Below are positions 21,616 through 32,843 of a stretch of DNA of 64,000 nucleotides, one piece after another. Position 1 is the first letter of the stretch; each line of letters opens with the position of its first letter. The stretch is from Beverwykella pulmonaria (Eukaryota > Ascomycota > Dothideomycetes > Pleosporales > Melanommataceae), in assembly GCA_001599595.1 (NCBI GenBank), contig BCHH01000022.1, positions 263,705 through 327,704 on the forward strand. The letters run 5' to 3'. Both the position numbers and the translations under genes were made by a program. Below the pieces are notes generated by a model. The model did not search any database, was not told the origin of the DNA, and saw only the letters and a list, made by a program, of their open reading frames with translations.

Positions 21616-23661
21616 ATGGAAAGGAGTGGAAAGCGGGAGGGTCTAAATCGTCCCATGATGTGAGTTATGATAGTATGAGAATGAATGGGGTTGGTAGGTG
21701 TCAAGGGATTGTTGGTATGCACTGTCAATCGTTACTCCATCAGAGAGCGAACTCCAAAATACAAACCACCCTCCAGAGGTTCTTGTACATACATTCAAAG
21801 CTAAACTGATATGATCTTGAGATGGCTGATGGTCACGTTGCCTTGCGCTCTTTTGTTTTAGTTTCATGCTAATGAGACATCATCGCCACTAGAAGGTGCA
21901 ATTCCACTCCCCTTGAGGTTATACTATAATAGAAGCGGGTGGCGATAATGTTGGTAGTATATCCTAGACAGGGGAAACACTATACTGGAAGAGAATCAGA
22001 TAAAACCAATTCAGGAACTCAACGCCAATGGAGGATTTTAGATTGGAAATTAGGTCGACCGGTTCTCCTTTCATCATACTAGATGCTGCAAGGGAAAGGG
22101 ACAATGTTTCCTATTGTAGGTCTGAGATCCGAGACGGAGCTGTCCTATTCCCTTTCCTATTCGCCGTAGCAAAAGAACTTTTATTCTTGCGACTGAATAA
22201 TCATCAGATATATTCACAAATCTTCAAGAGAGATCCAGACCGGTATCAGAACCCAGAGATGTAGTTAATGTTCGAAATGTGAAACCTTTTCCAGGCCGTC
22301 ATTTTCTCCTATCCCATCACAATTCCTCGATGTTGATGACTGAAAGAAAGGCCTGTAATTTTGAAACAGAGATACTGGCATACGAGAAGACAAAGCGGTA
22401 GCAAACATTTGAATTCGACATCTTGCCTTATATCGTACTATACCTTTCCGTTTCACATCTCCAATGTCGCACAATTCAATCCAATACACCATACTCACCA
22501 TTACTGAAAGAGCTCATCCCCCCCCCGGAGAGGTATAAAACGCCTATTAACTTCCCCAAGGTTTCCTTCATATCCCAATTGAGTACATGCCAGATACTAC
22601 AAAACACAACCGACACGCAAATAAATCAACTATTTAACTACCGGCAGAGGTGTAATAGTAGGAAGACATCCATCACCTGACCTGCGGCCACCACGTGCAT
22701 AAAATCGGCCAGTATCCGCACCAATCCGATAGATACAAAGGCGAAGAGATGTGGTTGATGAGTGTTGGATGATAAAACACAGTGGTGGTGGTAAGCCCGA
22801 ACCTCCAGTATACGGTCCGCTGCAGGTACTTCTCGCACAAGTTGCTTATAGAGAACGATTTGGATGATCTGGAAGTGAGATTGTGTCGAGCTCGCAAGAA
22901 GAATCCAACGGTGGTGAAAGGCTGTGACAGGCGGGACTGCAACTGGAAGTCGAAATGCGAATTGAAGTGGTGGATAGAGGTGGAAGCTTCATATAGAGTT
23001 CGATATGAAAAAAAGATCACAGATGTCATACCAAAGTATTCAGATTGTACACCAATGGTTTTATACAGAGAAAATTGCAAAGTCCAATTTGATTCTCGAT
23101 CAGATAAGAGGTGGTAGCTAGTAGGTAAATAGGTATCTCTTAGCCAGCAATTATCCCTACTCAGGTATATAGAGTACGTCTTCCCTATTCTATATACCCA
23201 TCCTTGCCCATCCCAGCCCTCCCTCTATCCCTCGCTTTCTCCCTAAAAGTCTCAAACGAGCGAGCGAAAGAAGGTAAACAGAAAGCCAGGCCTTCGCCAT
23301 GCTCTCAATGGACAAACCAGTCCCAGATCGGAAAAACACAAACTCCAGGGGTATAGGATGATAACTCTCTTCCAGCCCAAGTACACGGGAACGCCAATCT
23401 GTAGATGGAAAATAGGCCGAGATAAGAGTAACTCTTCGCAATCGCAAAATAAATATGGTAGGGGTACAAATTTGATGACACAGACATCGAGGATCCAGAG
23501 CGGAGAAGTGAAGAAAATTTGGTCGGAAAACAAACCAATCGTTCAAGAGGAAGCGATCGGCTAATCGGGCAAAACGTCGTCAAATTCGGACGCGTGTCGA
23601 CCATTTCGATGATCATGAAAGCTTGGAGAGTGGAGCATGTTCATATTCGCTCCACCTCCGT
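21616..23661. other. Gene-free tract between two convergent genes
   Basis: About 2 kb separate the alcohol oxidase (+) and KAR9 (-), which converge here, so the tract holds both 3' untranslated regions. Short open frames on both strands near 22.8-23.6 kb have no recognisable domain. A pyrimidine-rich stretch near 23196-23240 precedes the KAR9 stop side. I see nothing else. Confidence 0.45.
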
Positions 23662-26600
23662 TCACTTCCACCTCGGCTTGCCATCATCTCCCGACGATTG
23701 ACCGAGAGAAGACTTGCGTCCGCCAATGCGACTAGCACGTCCTCCATCCGTACCGGTGATATTGCTGTTGCGGCCTTCATTAATGGCACCGAGTCCCAGT
23801 CCGTTGGTGCTGCGTCCAGGCGTGGTAGCTCCTGTCAAGGCGGCAAAACTGGATCCGCTAACAGTGCGTTGTTTTGGCGTTGGGAGTAGACTGGCACGGC
23901 GACTAGTCATTGCACTCGCGGGTCGCGATTGTCGACGGGCAATGGGGCTTTCCTCGTTACCCGTGTTTTCTTCTTCTTCCTCTGGAATCATGAAACGACG
24001 ACCCGAAGCGGGAGTGCCAACGGACAGCCTCGACGTAGAGCCGGGCGTAGAGTGCATCACCCCCTTTGTGCGGTTCGGAGTAGCAGGAGACTGCATCGGA
24101 CTGGCCAAAGGACGTCGAGTTTGTTGCTGTGCGGGGGTCGTCGATGCAGGACGGGCTGGCCGGGGTGGCTCGACCACAGATGTGCTGAGCGGGCTGCGCA
24201 CGGGGATAGCCGAATGGCTCGACACGCTCCTGAGCGTCCTGACTGGGGTTGGTGGGAGCTTGCGGTGGGGCGATGGGGTAGTCAACGTCAAAGGCTTGAA
24301 ATTATGTCCAACAACGGTGTCACGCATGTGGACACTAGAGTTCCATCGAGGCTTGCTGGTAGATTTGTCAGATCCAGGGGTAGAGGAGCGGAGGGAGCGT
24401 GTTGGTGTGCTAGTCATGCCATGTGAGGGCGTGGACGAGGAAATAGCCTCCAAACGTGATGTCGTCAGCGGCTTGCGCTGCGTATTGTTGGAGTTTGTGC
24501 TTACAGGTACACTGGAGTACCGACGATTGGCAGGCCGGGTGTTAGAAGAGCTAGGCTGGCGAGACTTCTTTCCCGATCCATTCATGATGATGGAAGAGGC
24601 CGGAGAGCTGTTTGGTGTGCCGAAGCTTGAGGCTGTCATTGACGCTTCCGTCATGATGGTAGAAACAGAATCGCGAAGTTTGCGCGTCGAGGTGAACTCG
24701 TCTAGGATCAAGTCCATGTCCCTTATTTGCGTTTCGAGGTCTGCAACCTTTTGTCGAACATCTTGTTGAATCCTGAGAATCTCGCCATTGACAGTGGACC
24801 GGTTCCTCATCTCGATGTCGATCAATTCCAGGACTCGCTTCATTGAGGGCGGATAGTGCTCCCTCTTGTCCTTGTACGTGGAGATTCGGGAACCAAGTTT
24901 CTCCTCATCGCTTTCATCAATGGCTTGTCGTAGTCTTTGAATACTCTTCATGAGCGAATCGTACATGGCTATGGCCTTGCTACCGGCTTGTCGGAAGCTG
25001 TGGACCCATTTGTCCTCGCCAAGTTCTTCTCTCAGAGCATCAGCATCTGCCTCGAGCTTCTTTTCTTGTTTTTCGAGCACTTCCTTCCGTCGCATCAGCT
25101 CGTCGCATGCGGACGGGAAGATCTTGTTCGCTCGCATTTGGAACGACGATAGTCTCATGGGAAGGAAGTCGAGGGATGCGCGCAAGGGCTGCAATTTAGC
25201 AAAGAGAGCTAGAAGGCGGGAGTTCTCCTTCTCAATCTGCGGAATTGGTGAGATTGGCGACAAAACGGAGATGGGAGGAGCTGGGAGGCTGAAGCGGTTG
25301 TTCTGGATCCTAGCCTGCTGTCGGGGTGTCTCTTCGACAATGGTCTCCAGATCAGCAATGTCGAACTTCTCTGCAGACTCGGCGACCGAGTCCGTGATGG
25401 CTCGGTGGCGTCGTTCCTCCATCTCGAAGACGTGCCGGCTGAGGTTCTCGATTTCATGGCCGATCTCTCCTAGGACAATGTTCCATAGCTCTTCCCACTC
25501 CATGGCAATTTCCACCTGTGTCTTGATTCCTTTGAGCGTCTTCTTGATCTTGGTCCAACCACTCACGACGTCCTCCATCTGGCCAACCAGCCTTGTTTGG
25601 TCCTGTTTGGATAATGACGAGATATCCGGTCGTGACTGCAGTTCCTCAATGGCCGTAATGTAGACGGTGACGAGATCCTCGAACTTGCCAATAGCAGCAT
25701 CCACCTCAGCCAGGCCTTCACGTCCAGCAGCTGCAGCCCACTCTACATCGTCCTCGGCATCGAGCCCGTTCAGGACTTCGTTCGCCTTGGCCATCCATAG
25801 TCTGATCTGGTTGGCTGCCTCGTGCAGTGCCCGCCCGGCGGCGGTGGAGGTGGGTATCGCCGAAATGCTCGACGACAGCGATGAGGCTGGGGGAAGTGTG
25901 ATGGATGTCAGCTGCTGGATCTGGTTGGTGAAGCTGGCCCGCGAGATGGTGTAGATGGAGTTGGCCCGCGTAAAGTGACCAGGCCGACGCTTGAAATAGG
26001 CATCCACATCGATGCCATCGTGGTCGTCCAGCACCGACACCTCCTCTGGCGGCGGTGTGTCCTTCGGGGGTGGGGTGGGCCCACGGGTGAGCTCACCCTC
26101 GGTGGTGCTCTCCCTGCTGTCCGTCTCGGCGATGGTCTGGCTGAGGCTCTTGGTCTTGGTGATGTCTGGCAGGCGGTACTTTTGCGTGTCCTCGCCGAGT
26201 GTGTCGCCGGCCTCGGAGTCGGACGGCAGCACGCGGTCGCTCGTGCTCACAAAGCTGCTCCGGTCGCTTTCGAAGCCGGGCGGCGGGCTGTGGTCCATTG
26301 CCAGTGCCAGCGACGGCACGCTCTCGCCCGTCAGCTGTGGAATCAGCGGCGTCCCGACCTGGCTGCCGGTGCCGCCCCAGGTGGTGCCTCGCCGCTCAAT
26401 ACGGATGCTCCTGTCCTTGTGGAAGGCGTCGAGCTGTCTGATCTTGCTCTCGGCAATGCGTCCAATCTGCGAGAGCTGTGCGCGGTTTGTGTCCTGGCTC
26501 TGGTTCAGAAACTTCATGCGGGCCAGCAGGCCCGGCGACACGTTGCGTGCGAGCTTGCGGTCGCCCTCGAGGGAGCGGTCGGAGGTGCGGTGCGGCGATA

Positions 26601-26733
26601 GGGATGCGGTGCGGACGGAGGAGGACGAGGAGAAGGGTGTTGTTGTTCGATGTGCGGCCACATCAGAGTAGGCAAGCGTAGCGGGCGGGGGAGGAGGTGT
26701 GTTGGCCAACGGCGTCTCGAACGGACTGCTCAT
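23662..26733 (-). CDS. KAR9: KAR9 family spindle-positioning protein
   Basis: A single-exon gene of 1023 aa. After a disordered Ser/Pro-rich N-terminus (about 1-60), residues around 66-110 contain VSPGLLARMKFLNQS. A long helical, spectrin-like region covers about 260-690 with heptad-rich stretches such as EVLEKQEKKLEADADALREE. The last third is basic and Ser/Thr/Pro-rich. This is the layout of fungal KAR9 homologues, which link cytoplasmic microtubule plus ends to actin and myosin through EB1/Bim1 and so orient the spindle and nuclei. Two SxIP-type EB1-binding motifs, both SAIP, occur at about 291-294 and 841-844; the second lies in the basic tail, where such motifs usually work. Strong antisense open frames over 26.0-26.7 kb are shadows of its G+C-rich 5' part. 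Confidence 0.82.
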   Translation of the reverse strand: MSSPFETPLANTPPPPPATLAYSDVAAHRTTTPFSSSSSVRTASLSPHRTSDRSLEGDRKLARNVSPGLLARMKFLNQSQDTNRAQLSQIGRIAESKIRQLDAFHKDRSIRIERRGTTWGGTGSQVGTPLIPQLTGESVPSLALAMDHSPPPGFESDRSSFVSTSDRVLPSDSEAGDTLGEDTQKYRLPDITKTKSLSQTIAETDSRESTTEGELTRGPTPPPKDTPPPEEVSVLDDHDGIDVDAYFKRRPGHFTRANSIYTISRASFTNQIQQLTSITLPPASSLSSSISAIPTSTAAGRALHEAANQIRLWMAKANEVLNGLDAEDDVEWAAAAGREGLAEVDAAIGKFEDLVTVYITAIEELQSRPDISSLSKQDQTRLVGQMEDVVSGWTKIKKTLKGIKTQVEIAMEWEELWNIVLGEIGHEIENLSRHVFEMEERRHRAITDSVAESAEKFDIADLETIVEETPRQQARIQNNRFSLPAPPISVLSPISPIPQIEKENSRLLALFAKLQPLRASLDFLPMRLSSFQMRANKIFPSACDELMRRKEVLEKQEKKLEADADALREELGEDKWVHSFRQAGSKAIAMYDSLMKSIQRLRQAIDESDEEKLGSRISTYKDKREHYPPSMKRVLELIDIEMRNRSTVNGEILRIQQDVRQKVADLETQIRDMDLILDEFTSTRKLRDSVSTIMTEASMTASSFGTPNSSPASSIIMNGSGKKSRQPSSSNTRPANRRYSSVPVSTNSNNTQRKPLTTSRLEAISSSTPSHGMTSTPTRSLRSSTPGSDKSTSKPRWNSSVHMRDTVVGHNFKPLTLTTPSPHRKLPPTPVRTLRSVSSHSAIPVRSPLSTSVVEPPRPARPASTTPAQQQTRRPLASPMQSPATPNRTKGVMHSTPGSTSRLSVGTPASGRRFMIPEEEEENTGNEESPIARRQSRPASAMTSRRASLLPTPKQRTVSGSSFAALTGATTPGRSTNGLGLGAINEGRNSNITGTDGGRASRIGGRKSSLGQSSGDDGKPRWK

Positions 26734-27799
26734 CGGAACATTCTAGGCCTGAACACGAAAGCACGAAGACGTCGCCGGGAAGTCGACCGCGCGATGTATG
26801 CGGCTATGGGGGGGGTGAATGCAGACTGAATGCAGCGCGAAGTGGTGTCGCGCAGCCGTCGTGGAGATTATACCGGAGCCTGGGGGCTGGCGCGTCGTAC
26901 CCTATATTTACGCGATGACGGTTTGGTTTCACAAGATACGGGCCAACAACACCACGGCAACGGCAGATGCAGAGGTCGTAGGCAGCAGCAATATGGCTTC
27001 AAAGAAGTTCAAGGAGAGCAGGCACTGATAGACAGACGTCAGAAGAAACACGGTTGCCGCTCGCTGGCCGTTTCGCGCATACCACCTGTTCTGAGACGGG
27101 CTGCGTGGCGCATCCTGGGTTCCTTCATCCCAGGGCTCGTTCCCCCTGGCTGGTCGCCGCCGAACGAGATGCGCTGTAGGCCTGATCCCGGCTTCCGGAG
27201 GATAGTGTCATTTTACTTCAAACGCCTCAGATTGAGTGATTACTTCACTCCAGCAGAGCAGATCTCGAGAATTCAACATGTTCAGACGTGGTTGTGAGTG
27301 GTGTCTCTTGCATCCGAATGGAGACGAAATGCCTGCACCACCGACGTGGCACACTCTGCCCTGATGACTTGTCATCCGAGAACTACTGATTACAATCTTC
27401 TAATTCGGTCAAGTGTGGCTAGCTAGCTATAGTGTGCTAAAGCATGCGAATTCAATATGCTGTCCTTCTGGGGGGGACGGGTATCTAACCAACTGCAGAC
27501 AAATGGTTTGCAGATTGGTTCTGCTCTAGCAACGACAAAAGAAAGAAATGGCGATGAGACGCCGAGGGGCCTTTTCCAATCAAATTCGCCCCCCCGCCCC
27601 CCTCCCTCCTGCCCTGCTATGCGAACCAGTGGTAATATGTAAATGCGGGTATTTGGTATGGTGTCCAACCGCTAGAAAAATTGAGAGGAGTGAGTCGGGT
27701 ATTCATGAAGTCGGATGCGTCGTGTGTTAAATAATTAGGGGGGTAAAAGCATGGACAAAGAAAAGAAAGTGCGGTATTGCCAATTGAATATCAGACCCA
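26734..27799. other. Intergenic region, KAR9 upstream side
   Basis: About 1.07 kb between KAR9 and the next minus-strand gene. It must hold the KAR9 promoter at its left end and the terminator of the gene at 27800-29308 at its right end. It contains short homopolymer patches (GGGGGG near 26810 and 27472, CCCCCC near 27589) and no supported gene. Confidence 0.45.
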
Positions 27800-29308
27800 C
27801 TACAATGACTCGTAGATGGGATCGATGTGAAGGGTTGGGGTTTTGGCTTGGTTTTTGTGCTGGTTCCACTCTGATATAATTTCCTCACGAACGCCTTGGC
27901 TCCACTTCAAGATGGCAGCGTCGAACTTCTTGCACGCGGCTGCGTCCGAGTGGACCACGCCCATGACGTCGACATCCAACTTGATGTCCCAGCGGAGCTC
28001 GGCCGCTTTAACCCAGTAGCGGAGGTTATCTGCGCAGCGGTACGGTTTCGCGGTGTCGGTGTGATAGTTCTTGATTTCTTCAAACTGCCGTCTCGACTTC
28101 TTGACCAGTGCGTTGTGTAGGTGGACTAGCCGCAGTCCATTCTGCAGTGCCAAGAGAAACGGCGTGGGGACTTCCCCGTCCTGCGGATCCGTCCATGTAG
28201 GGAGAGCATCGGCGCTTGGGTCAAAGGACTTGAGAAACAGCGACTCTCTTTCCCGCTCCTTACCCGACCAATCGCCGTCGCGCCAGTTCCAGCTGTCCCT
28301 CTCCTCCTGCTCGAGCCTTTCTTGCTCTTCCTCCGTGTCCATCAGCTTGCCGATTCCGAGGACCCACGTCTTGATACTCGAGACTTCATAGGGTTGCACG
28401 CCACCGGTAAAGTTGCGTATCGCGAGGCGCTTGAGCACTTCTAGCACCTCGTACAGCTCTTTTCGAATTGCGCGTTCTGACTTGATGGCATAGAGGCGCT
28501 GGGGATCCTCGTGGGCCGTGTAGTAATTCTTGGCTGCTCTAATCGCCAGCGTGGTTACGTCGAGCAAGTTCAAGCCCTGAATCTCGCACCATCCCTGGGT
28601 GTCGGGCGATTGTCGCAGTGCAGCGCCGTTGGCTATGCCCTCCGCGGCATCCACATTGGCACTGTTGGCGAACCCTTTCTCCAGCTCGTGCAGGTGTTTC
28701 ATGGCTTCGTTGAGGGATTCGCGCAATTCGCGGCGCAGGATGGTCATGTCCGGTGGCGGAGGCACGTACACGGGCGTATTCTTGTAGGTGCTGACCGTAG
28801 GCGGGAGCATGACGGGCTCATGGTCCTCCCAGTTCATCGAGGATGCATCGTCGATGGGCGACTCGACGAACCCTTCTCCAAGAGTGTCCGCGCCATCCGA
28901 CGACACGGAGAGCAGGGAGACCTCGCCGTCGTATTCTGAGAGCGGGCGTTCGGAGCCGCTGGCCGTCCGCGAGCTGCTCTTCCTCGACTTTGCGACTCGC
29001 CCGGTCGCCGAGTCTAGCAGTCCGGTCCTGGCGAAGTAATACTGCAGGTGGGCGATGGTGCCCAGGTTCTGGACGCTGTCGCGGTTCCTTGCCGACTCGG
29101 AGAACTGCGTGCCTTCCGGGCGCATGTAACCCCTCCTCCCGCTGCCGGAGAGGCGAGAAGTCGACGACCTTCCCGAAACCGACGACACGGACGATGCTGT
29201 GGACACGGACCGGTCGAGTTGAGGCACGGCACCGAGCGCGAGCGATGGCGAGATCCAGGGCTCTGGCGAGAGAGACCGCTCGGGCGGAGGGGAGGGCGTC
29301 GTCTCCAT
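27800..29308 (-). CDS. Conserved fungal protein of unknown function
   Basis: A single-exon gene of 502 aa. I placed the start at 29308 (METTPSPPPERS) because the 79 codons upstream in the same frame have no protein-like composition. Residues 1-60 are disordered and Ser-rich (STASSVSSVSGRSSTSRLSG). Residues 80-170 contain QNLGTIAHLQYYFARTGLLD and acidic linkers. The second half is a well-ordered helical region with RRELRESLNEAMKHLHELEK, then GWCEIQGLNLLDVTTLAIRA and KSERAIRKELYEVLEVLKRL, an acidic Glu-rich loop, and a final block with YWVKAAELRWDIKLDVDV. I believe this arrangement is conserved among Pezizomycotina, but I know no function for it. It lacks a signal peptide and membrane segments. 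Confidence 0.75.
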   Translation of the reverse strand: METTPSPPPERSLSPEPWISPSLALGAVPQLDRSVSTASSVSSVSGRSSTSRLSGSGRRGYMRPEGTQFSESARNRDSVQNLGTIAHLQYYFARTGLLDSATGRVAKSRKSSSRTASGSERPLSEYDGEVSLLSVSSDGADTLGEGFVESPIDDASSMNWEDHEPVMLPPTVSTYKNTPVYVPPPPDMTILRRELRESLNEAMKHLHELEKGFANSANVDAAEGIANGAALRQSPDTQGWCEIQGLNLLDVTTLAIRAAKNYYTAHEDPQRLYAIKSERAIRKELYEVLEVLKRLAIRNFTGGVQPYEVSSIKTWVLGIGKLMDTEEEQERLEQEERDSWNWRDGDWSGKERERESLFLKSFDPSADALPTWTDPQDGEVPTPFLLALQNGLRLVHLHNALVKKSRRQFEEIKNYHTDTAKPYRCADNLRYWVKAAELRWDIKLDVDVMGVVHSDAAACKKFDAAILKWSQGVREEIISEWNQHKNQAKTPTLHIDPIYESL

Positions 29309-31656
29309 GGTGGGTGGGTTGATAGGGGTTCCGCGGCACGCGGTGCAGCGGCGGGCGAGAAGCAGCAGACGGCAGTGGTTGGCTTCTTGGAATAAAAGTG
29401 CGGGTATGCTGTCGATGGTCAGGCTGGGGATACGGAGGGCGTGTTCATGGATGTGGTGTGGATGTGGTAGAGTCTGGAGAGGTGTCTTCCTGGGAAAAGG
29501 GATTGGTTTGATTACGAGTTTCAGAAGCGGACGCGCGCAAAACAACGCGAAAGCTCAGGGCAAATTACGCCGTTCCCGCTAAGGTCCAGTCCATTCGCTC
29601 GCCGTGCCACAGCAGGCGGCTGCCGGCAGCGAGTCTCCGCGACGAGAGACGACGCAGATGCTGCTTCAGAGTTGCTTTCGCGTCTTCACTTGTGCTGCCT
29701 TTCCCGGTCTTCAACTGAACCCCACTTCTTGCCCAGGGTCCCAGGGAGCAGGGGTCGCGTCCATTGTGGGCCTAGCGCCGTGGTAGGGCAGAGATGCGGC
29801 TCATGGAATGCCCATGACGTCGTGCAGTCGTGCAGTTGTGCAGGGCAACTGCAAATGCAGACGATCAGAGGGATATCCTATGCGAGGGCTTGCCCCTCCT
29901 TCCAGCCACATCTCAGACACCCCAAGCACGGAATGAGACGCTTCTTCTCTCCCACAGCCAGCATGTCCAGCAAGCGAGTGAGCCTGCTGCCTCTGCACGC
30001 TCGGCAGATCGCTGCTAATATAGGCCCAGATTTCTTTTAAGGTCGAGGGCGACGTTCAGGGTGCGTCGGCGGAGGCACGTGGCTTTTCTCGCGTTTCCAG
30101 GGCTAACAGACACAGGCGTTAGCTTCAGGTACTACACGTGCAAAGAGGCGAAGAAAATCGGCGTCACTGGGTATGTGACAAATGCATCTGATGGCACCGT
30201 AAGGTCTCCCTCACCTGCGCCGCGGTCCCAGTGCTCAGCGCTAGCCAGGTCCAGGGCGAGGCACAGGGCGGCGAAGATGCTCTCCAGCAGTTCGTTCAGT
30301 ACCTTCACAAAGGGCCCTCAGCGGCAAGCGTGACTGGAGTCGAGCACGCTGACATGGCAACCAAATCGGGAGAGCACGGGTTCCATACCAAGTGAGAGAC
30401 GTCTTGGACTATCCCAGGGAACGCGGGTAGTTGACTCCGACCATTATGGAACGGGGTGAAGGTGGCATGGGAATGACCAAGGCTTCCTCTTCTCTGTCAC
30501 ATCTTGAGCTGCTGAACCGCCTCTTTTGGTTGCTCATGGCATCTGTCACGGGACTTCCGCTGCACCGCACTTCAACTTTAGTGTGCATGTCTTCGCGAGT
30601 GTTAGCATTGTATCGACTTGTAAATTCTAGAAAATATCAAGTGTCTGGCAACGCGCTCATCCTGCACTCGTCGAAAGCCCATGCCCCAGGACAGGAAATT
30701 CCGAGAATGCACCCTCCCCTGACAAAGCGTCCTCGAAAAAAAGCCGTCTTGCAAAGGCAAGGCTGCATATGCACAAGTTTAACATAAGCCATTTCGCTCA
30801 GGCCACTCCCATTACCAAGCCAGCAACGTGGAGAGCTCTGATACTCGGCCAGACTGTTATTTCCTATCGGGATAACAAATGCGACGTTAGGGCGGCGGTT
30901 GGTCGCTGTCGCTGCAAGCCTTCAGCCCTACCGGGCTTCCTGGGTGCGAAGGCAGGATGACCGGTTCACCGAGAGCCCGCAACGGGATCTTTCGGGAGAC
31001 AGAGGGGCAAAGCGTCTAGTCAGTTTAACGCTCACCATCTTAAGGTGTCATAAACACGAATATTTTTTGGGCCAAGAAGCCCGAAAAATACTGGAAAGTT
31101 GATTTACAGGCACAGCATAACATGGAGTATCTATCTGAATTATCCTTTCTTCCTTCCTTCCATGATCAGAGCCGCTGTTTAATGCTCTGCGCGGCCTTTG
31201 CCTGCGCACATAATCATCGGCGAGCTTGGCAAATCTGCACCCGTCAAATCCCGCTCCTGACGACGTCCATCTGCTCCGCCGCATCAAACCTCGGAGTCCA
31301 CGAGACCCCCACTGGCATTATTTGGTCGCCCTGGCGAATCAATACAGCACAAAGCCTTGCCGTAGCCTTGTTTAGCCTCTCACGCGCCGCCTTTCCCGGT
31401 CGTTCTTAGTAGTTCCTGTCATATCGGCGCCGCTGGTGTCACAGCGGCGCCTGCGTCCAACACAACTCTCAGTCCAGCTCTCGCTGATGAGTAACACGCC
31501 CAAAGAAATCAATGGCTAAAAATGGGATTGCCGTCACCGCTCGTCCCTTGGATCTTATAAAGACCATTGTTTGCCTCCCGTTGCTGACCACCAGTCACTT
31601 ACCTACAAACCTCAAGCTCCCCTTGTATACCTTGACAATTTCCCCACTCAGGCCTC
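29309..31656. other. 2.3 kb divergent intergenic region
   Basis: This region separates two divergently transcribed genes and holds both promoters. On the right, TATAAAG at 31556-31562 lies 95 bp before the alternative oxidase start. Several open frames over 29.6-30.3 kb and 30.4-30.8 kb are short and lack recognisable domains. Nothing else is supported. Confidence 0.45.
31556..31562 (+). promoter_or_regulatory. TATA box of the alternative oxidase gene
   Basis: TATAAAG sits 95 bp upstream of the ATG at 31657. A C- and T-rich leader (CTACAAACCTCAAGCTCCCC) follows it. Confidence 0.55.
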
Positions 31657-32843
31657 ATGATCTCTACACGGGCAGCAGCGCATGGATCCATAGTGTCGAA
31701 GCGTGCCTCCGCACAGCTTCTCAAGGCCTTCAATGGCTTGAGCACAGCGAACATCGGACTGCGACCGACCTTCGTCGTCATCCATCAGATCCAGCCAATT
31801 CCCGCAGGCCGTCAGCACTTCTCCTCCAGCTCCTCTAGCTCCAACATCACAGAGTTCTTCCCCAAGAAGGAGACAGAGAAGGTTAGAAGGACAGAAGCTG
31901 CCTGGCCCCACCCAATTTACACCCCCGAGCAAATGAACGCCGTCGTCGTCGCCCACCGAGAAGCCAAGTCTTGGTCCGACAAAGTAGCCCTGCTCGCCGT
32001 CAAGGTCCTGCGATTTGGATTGGACGTTGCAACCGGCTACAAGCATGACAAGGCAGTGAAGCTCAACAAGAGCGACCCCACCGCCGCGACGGTAAAGTAC
32101 TCCATGACGGAAGAGAAATACATGATACGGAACGTCTTTTTGGAGAGCGTGGCGGGAGTACCTGGCATGGTGGCTGGCATGCTGAGACATCTACATTCAA
32201 TGAGGCGGATGAAGCGAGACAACGGATGGTGAGCACACGTTATATAGGGGCACACAACATTGGCTAACGCCAACCCAGGATTGAAACCCTGCTAGAGGAG
32301 AGTTATAACGAACGGATGCATTTGCTAGTTTTCTTGAAGATGACCCAGCCGGGACTCTTCATGCGTATGATGGTCCTCGGGGCCCAAGGCGTCTGGTTCA
32401 ACGCCCTCTTCTTTGCATATCTGATCAGCCCCCGGACTGCTCACCGCTTCGTCGGATATCTTGAGGAAGAGGCTGTCATCACATACACACGCCAAATCGC
32501 CGATATCGACGCTGGTCGTCTTCCCAAGTGGGAGAAGTTGGAGGCTCCCGAGATCGCGATTGACTACTGGAAAATGCCAGAAGGTCATCGCACCATGCGG
32601 GACCTGCTACTGTACAGTACGTATATGCAGTCCTGGTATGAAATATGCACATGCTAACGTGGATTGGCAGTCCGCGCCGATGAGAGCAAGCACCGAGAAG
32701 TCAACCACACATTCGGCAACCTAGACCAGAAGGAAGACCCCAACCCGTACGCTAGCGAGTACAAAAACGCCGATAAGCCCCACCCAACAAAGGACCTGAC
32801 ACACATGCGCCCTACTGGCTGGGAACGCAGCGATGTCATCTAG
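31657..32843 (+). CDS. AOX1: Mitochondrial alternative oxidase
   Basis: Three exons, 31657-32228, 32279-32616 and 32671-32843, encode 360 aa; introns of 50 and 54 bp both have GCTAAC branch sites. The enzyme is the cyanide-insensitive ubiquinol oxidase of the mitochondrial inner membrane, which reduces O2 to water without pumping protons. Residues 1-60 are a basic, Ser-rich mitochondrial presequence ([20 protein letters not shown]). All four di-iron blocks are present: [10 protein letters not shown] (E163), [15 protein letters not shown] (about 195-209), LEEEA, and [12 protein letters not shown] in the last exon. Length and motifs are complete, so it should be active. It is usually induced when the cytochrome pathway is blocked or under oxidative stress; no such element was identified here. 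Confidence 0.95.

Noticed and set aside
23714..26671. Several long open frames antisense to KAR9
   Set aside because: They mirror the G+C-rich KAR9 codons, have no domains, and lie wholly within that gene.
28818..29339. Overlapping Arg-rich frames around the start of the conserved unknown gene
   Set aside because: Arg/Pro/His-rich composition typical of shadow frames in G+C-rich coding DNA.
29545..29545. Upstream ATG of the 27800-29308 gene as the true start
   Set aside because: The extra 79 residues are not protein-like and lie in the divergent promoter region; the ATG at 29308 starts a credible disordered N-terminus.
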